Below, piece by piece: positions 56,813-64,000 of a stretch of 64,000 nucleotides of DNA (positions are counted from its first letter, which is position 1; each line of letters opens with the position of its first letter). Below the pieces are notes generated by a model that did not search any database, was not told where the DNA came from, and worked only from the letters and a program-made list of their open reading frames with translations. The DNA comes from Aliikangiella sp. G2MR2-5 (GTDB taxonomy: Bacteria > Pseudomonadota > Gammaproteobacteria > Enterobacterales > Kangiellaceae), in assembly GCF_015687155.1 (NCBI RefSeq), contig NZ_JADPQF010000001.1, forward strand, positions 310,001-374,000, written 5' to 3'. The position numbers and the translations under genes were made by a program.

Positions 56813-58759
56813 TTATTTCAGATGTTTCGCAAAGAACTTTTCCATAGCAACATAGAAATCAATTCTGTTTTTAATTTTCTGATAGCCATGACCTTCGTCA
56901 CGTACCATGGACTCATATGGTATTTTGGCTTTGTCCAGAGCATCAATTAAAACATCATACTGTTCCATCGGAACTCGGACATCTTCTCGACCGTGTGCGA
57001 TGAATAGTGCTGCTTTAATCTTTTCAACATTTCTAGCAGGAGAGTTAGCTCTGAGCTCATCTTTATCTTCGCCTAATACATGTTGCAGGAACCTAACACC
57101 ACTTTCTCTAGTTGGGATGTCTCCAGCAGTGAACATAGTTTCTAGATCATATACGCCGACATAACCTAGACCACACTTATACAAATCAGGCTCTTTGACA
57201 ACGCCCATAAGCGTCGCGTAGCCACCATAGCTTCCACCATAGATACAAATCTTTTCTGGGTTTGCAATACCGGTTTCGATTGCCCAAAGAGTAGCGTCGG
57301 TAACATCGTCCTGCATTTCTCTACCCCATTTACGATAGCCAGACTCTTCAAATGCTCTACCGTAGCCGCCAGAACCTCTGAAATTCATTTGCAGTACTGC
57401 ATATCCACGGTTAGCGAGAAACTGTACATCTGGGTTGTAACCCCAGTTATCTCTTGGTCCATGAGGGCCACCATGAGGATTAATGATTAGTGGTAAGTTT
57501 TTATCCTGGCCCTTAGGTAGTGTCAGGTAGCCCTGAATTTTTACACCATCTCTAGCTGTATACTCGATAGGAAGCATTTGTGCCATTTTTTTAGGGTCAA
57601 TCCAGGAAGACCTGCTTGCAAGATACTTCAAAGCGTTATCTTTAAAGTTAAACAAATAAAAGTCGCCAGGGTTTATATCGCTGGATACTGAAACAACAGC
57701 CTGATCTCCATTTTCTGTGTAGCTGGTAAAGCCCACATCAGAACCTGGAAATGCTTTCATCAGCGCCGCTAGAGCTTTGGACTCTCGGTGTTCTTTGTCC
57801 AGAAAAACAACTTCGTTATAATTTGGGCTGTAGCGGAAGCCAAGTATCGATTCTTCTTCTGAAGTTATAAGTCCTCCAACATCGACCAGTTCACTTGAAA
57901 AGACCTTAGTCTTTTCGCCACTAATCAGGTTATAGGCATAAAGCTCGGATGTTTTATTTTTGGACTCTTTGTCACTTGTAATGTAGGCAACGGTACCATC
58001 TTTGGATAAACCTCTGAATCCTAGCCTGGCATTTGTATGTTCAGAAAGCGCAGACTCTTTCCAGAAGTCCTTTCCGGGCTCCTTGATGTAGATCTTGTAT
58101 TCACCCCAACCAAATTTTTCTTTGTCAGTAATGTATTGAACTGCAACACGCATTTCATCATTACTGTCCAGTAAGACGTTACTTACGTCTTCTTTCGGCT
58201 GGCCACTTAACACTCGGACTTTTCCCGTATAAATGTTTAGCTTGGCAGCTTTAACGCTAGATGTCTCATGAACAGGGTCATAGTCTGCAGAGTGAGATTT
58301 AATGATCAGAACATTCTTTGGATCTTCTTCATACAGGGAAGCCAGATTGTAGCCAGATCTTTGAGTTGTAAAAATCTGCTTTCTATGTGTTCCGTCAATG
58401 TTGGCCGCGTATAGGTGCCGTGCACCGCCCTTTTTATCCAGGTATCCGACACGCTTTTGAACCTCCATCAGGACTCGTTCATTGTTACCCCAATGGAAAC
58501 CCAAAACCTGTTTCCATTCGCCGAACTCAAACATTGCAGTGATTTCTTTGGATTTTCTATTCAGAACGGCAAGTTTGACTTGGGTACCATCTCGATAGTT
58601 AAAAGCTAGATGCTTTCCATCTGGAGATATTTTGATATTCATATATTGAGCATGCTTAGCAAAGTGCTCAACGGGGATAAGTGATTGGCTGTCTTTCGCA
58701 TTAACGAGATTGCTCGTAAAAACGAAAAGCAGCACAATGAGAATGCGGTTTAAATTCAT
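56813..58759 (-). CDS. Secreted S9 family prolyl oligopeptidase-like peptidase
   Basis: The 648-residue protein has a signal peptide (~1-21, FTSNLVNA), a beta-propeller (~30-380, with repeated ISPDGKHLAFNYRDG and WGNNERVLMEVQ motifs) and an alpha/beta-hydrolase domain. Catalytic residues are Ser510 (GGSYGGYATLMG), Asp593 (HGREDVRVPMEQ) and His624 (DEGHGYQ). The S9 family cleaves short peptides, often after proline or as acylaminoacyl/dipeptidyl peptidases. The presence of a signal peptide puts it in the periplasm or outside. It is convergent with the first sulfotransferase gene and divergent from the second, which suggests that both genes' products serve the same peptide. No lipobox was seen. 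Confidence 0.9.
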   Translation of the reverse strand: MNLNRILIVLLFVFTSNLVNAKDSQSLIPVEHFAKHAQYMNIKISPDGKHLAFNYRDGTQVKLAVLNRKSKEITAMFEFGEWKQVLGFHWGNNERVLMEVQKRVGYLDKKGGARHLYAANIDGTHRKQIFTTQRSGYNLASLYEEDPKNVLIIKSHSADYDPVHETSSVKAAKLNIYTGKVRVLSGQPKEDVSNVLLDSNDEMRVAVQYITDKEKFGWGEYKIYIKEPGKDFWKESALSEHTNARLGFRGLSKDGTVAYITSDKESKNKTSELYAYNLISGEKTKVFSSELVDVGGLITSEEESILGFRYSPNYNEVVFLDKEHRESKALAALMKAFPGSDVGFTSYTENGDQAVVSVSSDINPGDFYLFNFKDNALKYLASRSSWIDPKKMAQMLPIEYTARDGVKIQGYLTLPKGQDKNLPLIINPHGGPHGPRDNWGYNPDVQFLANRGYAVLQMNFRGSGGYGRAFEESGYRKWGREMQDDVTDATLWAIETGIANPEKICIYGGSYGGYATLMGVVKEPDLYKCGLGYVGVYDLETMFTAGDIPTRESGVRFLQHVLGEDKDELRANSPARNVEKIKAALFIAHGREDVRVPMEQYDVLIDALDKAKIPYESMVRDEGHGYQKIKNRIDFYVAMEKFFAKHLK

Positions 58760-58922
58760 TATCTAATTCCCTGGTTTGACATAAGTTTTTTATTGTTGAG
58801 GCCCGACAGGCCTTCATTTAGACATATAGTGTATTAGATTTACATATATGTTAAATTCCACCGTCCATTATCAGGAATAATCAGCATAGTTCAAGGTGAA
58901 TTTTGACAATTAAGGCATTGGA

Positions 58923-60584
58923 ATGGCGGATTTTAAAGAAGAATTAAAAAAGGTAGAGGCTCTTGCTTTGGGGGGAGAACGTCCTGCAGCTGAGGCCAGA
59001 CTTCTGCAGTTGATAGATAATAACCCGGTAAACTCATCGGTGTTGAGGTTTGCCATAGTATTTTACGGAAATTTGAAACAATTCGAAAAGGCCATTGAAA
59101 TCGCTTTGTCCCTGCTAAAGATTGAAAAGTATGACTTTAACCTGTTTTTCGGCAAGCTCTGTAATGGTTTGGTCTCCCATGGTCAGATCGGGGTAGCTAT
59201 TAGCGCAATAAAGTCTTTTTTAGCATTAAAACAAGAGGAAGCTGAAGCTCATTTCTATCTTGGTATGCTGTACAAGAAGCAGGGCACTTACGATAAAGCC
59301 GTTTCAGAATTTGAGTTAGCTGTAAAATCTGACTACAGGGACCAATGTGAATGCTATCTACTGATAGCGTTAATGTATGTTGAGCTTAGAATGGAGGAAA
59401 AGGCAATCTTCTATCTTCATAAGGTTCTGGACATCAAGCCGCAGCATTACGAAGCACTATTTAATTTGGCTTCATTGGAACAGGCAAAAGGAAACAAGGA
59501 CAAAGCAATTGAGCTATATCAACAAGTAATCAAACTAAACCCAAAGCTTGTTGAGGCGCTTGTTCGAGTTATCTACGCAAAAAAAATAAAAGAAAGCGAT
59601 CATGAGCTTTTAAAAATGATAAATCGTCGATTTAGAAGCTCACAAACAACTATGCTCGACAAGGAAAGTCTGAAATATGCGGAAGGAAAAGCCTTAGACG
59701 ATCTGAAGCAATATGATAAAGCGTTTGCCGCTTATGAGTATGCAAATAAACTTAATGCCGAGCGTATTCAGAAATACGAGCCTAAAACGATTGAACAATT
59801 TGTCAAACTCTCAGTTGAAGTAATTTCAAAAGACTGGTTAGGAAAACATCATGAACTTGAAGACGTTAAACCAGTATTTATTGTTGGTCATTTCCGTTCG
59901 GGATCAACTCTCGTGGAACAGATTTTATCTCGGCATAGTCAAATTACGGCGCTAGGGGAAATAGAATATTTTACCCGCCACTACTATGAAAATTTTAACC
60001 GCTATTGGGAAAAGCTTAAACCTGCTATTAACAATGTTTTTCTTTCCGGTTGCGCAGAAGGATATATTCATTTGATTCAATCGATGAATATAAATACCCA
60101 ATGCTTTACCGACAAGAGACCAGAAAATATTCTCTTCATGGGATTAATAAAAAAGCTATTTCCAGATGCAAAGTTCATCCATACCACCCGAAATTTATTA
60201 GACAATGGGCTTTCGGTTTATTTTCAACAATTGAATGACTTATCTACGTTTTCGACTTCGTTGGAAGATTTTTTTCACTATAACCAGCAATGTGATTCAT
60301 TAATGGCCCATTGGCGAAGTCTGTTTGGAGAGGACATTCATGAGGTGCCTTACGAACAAATGGTCAATGCTCCTGAAGACACCGCTCAAAATATGGTAAA
60401 AAATATTGGCTTGGAGTGGGAAAGTGATTGCATGAATTTTAAGACTAGCGAGCGATTTGTCAGAACAGCCAGTATTTCACAGGTACGTAAAGAGGTTTAT
60501 ACAACGTCAGTTAGGCGTTGGAAAAACTATGAACCATATTTGAGTGATAAGTTAAAACTTCTATTTCAGTCTCATATGGTTTAA
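58923..60584 (+). CDS. TPR-sulfotransferase family protein (second copy)
   Basis: The 553-residue protein is a paralogue of that at 55089. TPR units (~1-285; for example EAHFYLGMLYKKQGTYDKAVSEFELAV) precede a sulfotransferase domain (~318-553). The 5'-phosphosulfate loop is GHFRSGST at 322-329, a likely catalytic Glu at 346 (ALGEIEYF), and the 3'-phosphate motif TTRNLLDNGLSVYFQQL places Arg423 and Ser431. The interior diverges from the first copy, so they likely act on different substrates or at different steps. There is no detectable terminator directly after it; ~430 bases separate it from the DUF3450 operon. Confidence 0.87.
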   Translation: MADFKEELKKVEALALGGERPAAEARLLQLIDNNPVNSSVLRFAIVFYGNLKQFEKAIEIALSLLKIEKYDFNLFFGKLCNGLVSHGQIGVAISAIKSFLALKQEEAEAHFYLGMLYKKQGTYDKAVSEFELAVKSDYRDQCECYLLIALMYVELRMEEKAIFYLHKVLDIKPQHYEALFNLASLEQAKGNKDKAIELYQQVIKLNPKLVEALVRVIYAKKIKESDHELLKMINRRFRSSQTTMLDKESLKYAEGKALDDLKQYDKAFAAYEYANKLNAERIQKYEPKTIEQFVKLSVEVISKDWLGKHHELEDVKPVFIVGHFRSGSTLVEQILSRHSQITALGEIEYFTRHYYENFNRYWEKLKPAINNVFLSGCAEGYIHLIQSMNINTQCFTDKRPENILFMGLIKKLFPDAKFIHTTRNLLDNGLSVYFQQLNDLSTFSTSLEDFFHYNQQCDSLMAHWRSLFGEDIHEVPYEQMVNAPEDTAQNMVKNIGLEWESDCMNFKTSERFVRTASISQVRKEVYTTSVRRWKNYEPYLSDKLKLLFQSHMV

Positions 60585-61015
60585 AAGTATGGATTAAAAG
60601 TTGAATTTGACATACTGGTCAGATGTGTTGCTGTATTAATTGAGATAGTTAACCACCTTCCATTTGGACAATCCATGTTGGTCGATTTGTTGAGAAATCT
60701 ACGTCAAATTTCGTATTTGGTGCGATTATTCACGGAAAATTCACGAAATGGTCTGATTTTAATGACATCTTTTAAAGTGTAAAAGCCGGTTTGAGTCGAT
60801 ACTAATCTTTAGACATAATCCATTGACTCGTTCTTTCATAATGTTTATAGTCGGCCTTATCGTGCGTGAGGTGCAGACTCTCTCGCACTTTAAGGATTTT
60901 TAACCAAGTTTAGATAATAATTAAACCCTTAATCGACTTGGGTCCGTTTGTAGCACAAAAGTGTTGCGAATAATGCCGTTTTTATTTTCAACCCTAAAAA
61001 TAATTAGGAAGTCAC
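60585..61015. other. Long leader and promoter region of the DUF3450 operon
   Basis: The 431-base region holds no gene but contains a consensus-like promoter (60823-60851) and a leader of about 158 bases with a hairpin (60862-60870 with 60880-60888, one mismatch). A second possible pairing joins CCAAGT near 60904 with ACTTGG near 60938. The leader is unusually long for this genome's plain operons in the window. Confidence 0.55.
60823..60851 (+). promoter_or_regulatory. Promoter of the DUF3450-TolQ/ExbB operon
   Basis: TTGACT (60823-60828), a 17-base spacer and TATAGT (60846-60851) form a near-consensus sigma-70 promoter, ~165 bases before the DUF3450 ATG. No repressor site such as a Fur box was recognised nearby. 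Confidence 0.75.
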
Positions 61016-61795
61016 ATGCTTAATCGCTATAAATTTACTGTTAATAAAGCAGCAGTCTTAGGATTGTTTGCTACATTCTGGATGGGGAGTGCAGCAGCAA
61101 ACCCTGTGGTTGATCAGTCTATTAAGATTGAAAAACAAATAACAAAGGCTTCAGCGTCTTCTCAGAAGAAGATTGACCGATATGCCGAAACAACTATTGA
61201 ACTCGCTGCCGAATATAAAAATACATTACGCATTATCGAAAGCTTGAAGATATACAACAATCAGCTTGAAAATTTGATTCAGTCACAAGAGTCAGAGATG
61301 GTATCTATTCAGAATCAGATGGATACAATTGATACCACTGAGCGCGGCGTTATTCCATTAATGAATGAAATGATTGCTTCTCTTGAAGCGTTCGTTGAAC
61401 TGGACATTCCATTTGACCTGGAAAAGCGTCAAGACAGAGTTGAAGCCTTAAAAAACAATATGTTAAGAGCAGATATCTCTAATTCTGAAAAGTACAGAAA
61501 AATTCTAGAAGCCTACCAAACCGAAATTGCTTACGGTGAATCTGTATCAACATATCAAGGAGATATTGATGCTGCCGATGGAAGCAAAATTCGCGTAGAT
61601 TTTATGAGATTTGGTCGTGTTATGTTGGTATTCCTTTCTTTAGATGGTCAGTCGGCAGGTTATTTCAATGCTGAAACTCGTCAATGGGAAGAACTTGACA
61701 AAGAATATATTCGCGGTATCGAGTTAGCTATCAAAATGGCTAATAAACAAGCTGCGCCAGAACTAATCAAATTACCTGTACCAACAGCTAAGTAA
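61016..61795 (+). CDS. DUF3450 family periplasmic protein
   Basis: The 259-residue protein has a signal peptide (~1-28, cut near SAAA) and then a long coiled coil (~40-115, with LRIIESLKIYNNQLENLIQSQESEM) and an alpha/beta C-terminal part with EIAYGESVSTYQGDI and FMRFGRVMLVFLSLDGQSAGYF. These match DUF3450 proteins, which sit upstream of TolQ/ExbB-ExbD-TonB clusters in Vibrio, Shewanella and relatives. Its role is probably periplasmic coupling of the TonB2-type motor, but that is based on position and not demonstrated. GGAAG precedes the ATG. It is the first gene of the operon. Confidence 0.88.
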   Translation: MLNRYKFTVNKAAVLGLFATFWMGSAAANPVVDQSIKIEKQITKASASSQKKIDRYAETTIELAAEYKNTLRIIESLKIYNNQLENLIQSQESEMVSIQNQMDTIDTTERGVIPLMNEMIASLEAFVELDIPFDLEKRQDRVEALKNNMLRADISNSEKYRKILEAYQTEIAYGESVSTYQGDIDAADGSKIRVDFMRFGRVMLVFLSLDGQSAGYFNAETRQWEELDKEYIRGIELAIKMANKQAAPELIKLPVPTAK

Positions 61796-61808
61796 GGGGC
61801 TAATTAAA

Positions 61809-63188
61809 ATGAAATTCAAAAATATCCTTATTGCCGCCATGTTGGCAGGCGCTGCAGTAAATGTTTCTGCTGCCGAGCAGAAAGATATTGGCGCGGTTAA
61901 GAAGCCTGCTGCACAAACACTTGATGAACTTTTGCAAATGGTTAAGCAAAATAAGATTCGTCAAACTAATGTTAACAAAGAGCGCGAAGCCATTTTCTTA
62001 AGAGACAGAAATAATCAAAGAAGTCTTTTGAATCAGGCACTTGCAGAGAAGCAAGCTGAAGAAGAGCGTATGAATCGCTTAAAAGCTCAGTACGAAGCTA
62101 ACGAGAAAAAGCTATCTGAGCTTGAAGATGAACTTCACCTGAAAGCTGGTACATTGGGCGAGATGGTCGGTGTTGTACGTCAAGTTGCTGGTGACACTGC
62201 TTCTCGTTTACGTCGTTCCATTGTTAGTGCTCAGTTACCTGAACGCTATACTGCATTGGAAACTTTAGCTCAAGCAAAAGAATTTCCTCAAATACCTGAA
62301 ATCAGAAGCCTTTGGGAAGCGATGCAAACAGAGATGACTGAACAGGGTAAGGTAATCAAATTCTCTGGACAGATTATCAATACTGAAGGCGCTCCAGAGC
62401 CTAGAGATATGACCCGAGTTGGTGTATTTAATATCGTTTCTCAAGGTGAATACTTGGTGTTCGACCACGAATCTCAGGATATCAAGCAGTTGACTCGTCA
62501 GCCGGTAGGCCGCTACTTAAGCATGGTAGAGCCTTTTATCAGTGCTAACGGTACATATGCTCCTCTAGCCTTGGACCCTTCACGTGGAAATATCCTTACT
62601 CAGGAAGTTAAGCGTGAAAGCTGGCCTGAGCGTGTTATGAATTACGCTGGACCTGTAGGTGCTGCGATTGGTGTCGTCTTAGCTCTTGGCTTATTGTTAG
62701 TTCTTGAAAGACTATTCACTCTATTGAGCTTAAGAGGCAAGATGCGTGCACAGGCTAAATCAAGTACACCAGGTAATAACCCGCTTGGTCGTATCATGGC
62801 TGTATATCTGGCAAATAAAGATGACGATGTTGAAAACTTAGAGCTTAAGCTAGATGAAGCTGTGCTTAAGGAAACTCCTCGTATAGAGCGTGGTATCACA
62901 GTAATCAAGGTCTTCGCAGCGGTAGCTCCACTTATGGGGCTTCTTGGAACCGTAACCGGTATGATCGAAACCTTCCAGTCGATTACTCTCTACGGTACGG
63001 GCGACCCGAAAATTATGGCTGGCGGTATTTCGTCTGCGTTGATAACAACCGTATTGGGAATTGTTGCAGCATTACCATTAATTCTTACTCACAGTGTCGT
63101 ATCAGGTATCTCTAAAGGCTTGATTCACACACTTGAAGAGCAAAGCACTGGCTTAATCGCTCAGCATGAAGAAGAGGCGGGAGCATAA
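61809..63188 (+). CDS. MotA/TolQ/ExbB proton channel family protein (long, TtpC-like)
   Basis: The 459-residue protein has a signal peptide (~1-21), a periplasmic coiled coil (~40-115), a globular part and then the MotA/TolQ/ExbB core (~275-450) with transmembrane segments around 280-302, 365-390 and 405-430. The signature LLGTVTGMIETFQSITLYGTGDPKIMAGGISSALITT is typical. Long forms with a periplasmic domain are known as TtpC, part of the TonB2 system of Vibrio. It starts 13 bases after the DUF3450 gene and leads into exbB. Confidence 0.9.
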   Translation: MKFKNILIAAMLAGAAVNVSAAEQKDIGAVKKPAAQTLDELLQMVKQNKIRQTNVNKEREAIFLRDRNNQRSLLNQALAEKQAEEERMNRLKAQYEANEKKLSELEDELHLKAGTLGEMVGVVRQVAGDTASRLRRSIVSAQLPERYTALETLAQAKEFPQIPEIRSLWEAMQTEMTEQGKVIKFSGQIINTEGAPEPRDMTRVGVFNIVSQGEYLVFDHESQDIKQLTRQPVGRYLSMVEPFISANGTYAPLALDPSRGNILTQEVKRESWPERVMNYAGPVGAAIGVVLALGLLLVLERLFTLLSLRGKMRAQAKSSTPGNNPLGRIMAVYLANKDDDVENLELKLDEAVLKETPRIERGITVIKVFAAVAPLMGLLGTVTGMIETFQSITLYGTGDPKIMAGGISSALITTVLGIVAALPLILTHSVVSGISKGLIHTLEEQSTGLIAQHEEEAGA

Positions 63189-63191
63189 TTA

Positions 63192-63722
63192 ATGCTATTT
63201 TTTCAAGACCTATATGACACAGTTTCTCGCTTCTTTGAAGCGGGAGGCGATGTATTATGGTTTATCGCTGCGGCGCTTATTGTCATGTGGACAATGATTA
63301 TTGAGCGCCTCTGGTATTTTTCTTATACCTACCCTAAGCAGGCTCGACTTCTAATAGCAAAGTGGGAGTCTCGCAAGGATACTACGTCTTGGCGAGCTCA
63401 TCGCATCCGTGAAGCCTGGATTTCTCAGATGAATGAAAAGCTTCATTCGGGGCTGTTGCTTATTAAGACCGTTGTTGCTATTTGTCCGATGATAGGACTC
63501 CTTGGTACGGTAACCGGGATGGTAGGTGTATTTGAAGTCATGGTATTAGCAGGTACAGGAAATGCTCGAATGATGGCTGCTGGTATTACTCAAGCGACAA
63601 TCCCGACAATGGCGGGAATGGTTGCTGCGTTGTCTGGACTGTTTATTAGTTCAAGACTTGAGTTTGAGTATTCAGCAAATGTCCATGCACAAGAGTTAGC
63701 TGACCATATGCCACATCACTAG
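63192..63722 (+). CDS. exbB: ExbB-like biopolymer transport protein
   Basis: The 176-residue protein has an N-terminal helix and the core ExbB channel (LLIKTVVAICPMIGLLGTVTGMVGVFEVMVLAGTGNARMMAAGITQATIPTMAGMVAALSGLF), the second proton-channel subunit of the motor. It lies three bases after the long TolQ/ExbB-like gene, which argues for translational coupling. The length is short for ExbB (~240), as in TonB2-type systems. Confidence 0.9.
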   Translation: MLFFQDLYDTVSRFFEAGGDVLWFIAAALIVMWTMIIERLWYFSYTYPKQARLLIAKWESRKDTTSWRAHRIREAWISQMNEKLHSGLLLIKTVVAICPMIGLLGTVTGMVGVFEVMVLAGTGNARMMAAGITQATIPTMAGMVAALSGLFISSRLEFEYSANVHAQELADHMPHH

Positions 63723-63739
63723 CGAAGGAATCATATTTC

Positions 63740-64000
63740 ATGGCTAAAAAGAGTTTAAAACCAAAAGAGGAAGAAGCGGCGATTGATATGACACCGATGC
63801 TCGACATCGTGTTTATCATGCTCATTTTCTTCATCGTTACTACCTCTTTTGTAAAAGAAGCTGGTGTAGATGTTATGAAACCAACAGCTGCAACAGCCGT
63901 GAAGAAACCGAAAGCCAATATTTTTGTTGGGATAACTAAAGAAGGCGAAGTCTTCATGTTGAAACGAAAGGTCGAAAAGGACGATGTTCGCTCGACTATC
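63740..64000 (+). CDS. exbD: ExbD/TolR-like biopolymer transport protein, partial
   Basis: The gene is cut by the window end; 87 codons are visible. It opens MAKKSLKPKEEEAAIDMTPMLDIVF, with Asp22 in the transmembrane helix as the conserved proton-carrying residue of ExbD/TolR. The helix is followed by the periplasmic domain. The order DUF3450-TtpC-exbB-exbD predicts tonB and a TPR gene beyond the edge, but this is not seen. Confidence 0.93.
   Translation, partial: MAKKSLKPKEEEAAIDMTPMLDIVFIMLIFFIVTTSFVKEAGVDVMKPTAATAVKKPKANIFVGITKEGEVFMLKRKVEKDDVRSTI

Overview
The window is a chromosomal segment of a gammaproteobacterium of moderately low GC (my estimate by eye is low 40s percent). The evidence is the gene order rpsB-tsf-pyrH-frr-uppS-cdsA-dxr-rseP-bamA-skp-lpxD-fabZ-lpxA, followed by rnhB-dnaE and then tig-clpP-clpX-lon-hupB-ppiD, together with sap and psp clusters and many outer-membrane TonB-dependent receptors. 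A marine heterotroph, perhaps near Kangiella/Aliikangiella or Alteromonadales-like lineages, fits this content. The genus is a guess. I see no insertion sequence, phage, CRISPR array or rRNA.

Layout. 1-317: the 3' end of pmbA/tldE with a good terminator. 631-2079: an orphan class V aminotransferase-like PLP enzyme. 2237-6945 (minus): a sensory cassette of TonB-dependent receptor, YfiR-family periplasmic protein and CHASE8-type hybrid histidine kinase. 7231-20366 (plus): translation factors, isoprenoid and phospholipid precursors, envelope protein assembly and lipid A synthesis. lpxB (20458-21591) is flipped to the minus strand inside this otherwise canonical block, and rnhB and dnaE then resume on plus. 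26078-31285: a GNAT acetyltransferase, a stand-alone mreB, an unrecognised membrane-anchored coiled-coil protein, a response regulator with an unusual C-terminal half, and folD. 31637-32127: four tRNAs (Pro, Arg, His, Leu). 32500-41371: trigger factor, ClpP, ClpX, Lon, HU-beta, tRNA-Val, tRNA-Asp and PpiD. 41441-47999 (minus): pspF followed within a few bases by sapABCDF. 48293-49934 (plus): an unrecognised small membrane protein, then pspA, pspB and pspC behind a probable sigma-54 promoter.

50314-64000 is the most accessory part. It holds a large TonB-dependent receptor, a TPR/2-oxoglutarate-Fe(II) oxygenase-like protein, two TPR/sulfotransferase proteins, a secreted S9 prolyl-oligopeptidase-like peptidase, and a DUF3450-TolQ/ExbB-ExbB-ExbD energy-transduction operon that runs off the window edge. 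My reading, which is inference, is that this block handles uptake and processing of a peptide-like or sulfated nutrient or signal, with its own dedicated TonB motor.

The housekeeping blocks are typical in content and order. The regulatory elements that can be read are the rpsB promoter and structured leader, strong sigma-70-type promoters for the tRNA cluster, hupB and the DUF3450 operon, a sigma-54 promoter for psp, and about a dozen intrinsic terminators. Several genes appear to use GTG or TTG starts. Start sites were moved from the longest frame where a ribosome binding site, operon overlap or family length argued for it (tsf, uppS, dxr, fabZ, lpxA, lpxB, sapB, pspF, pspA).
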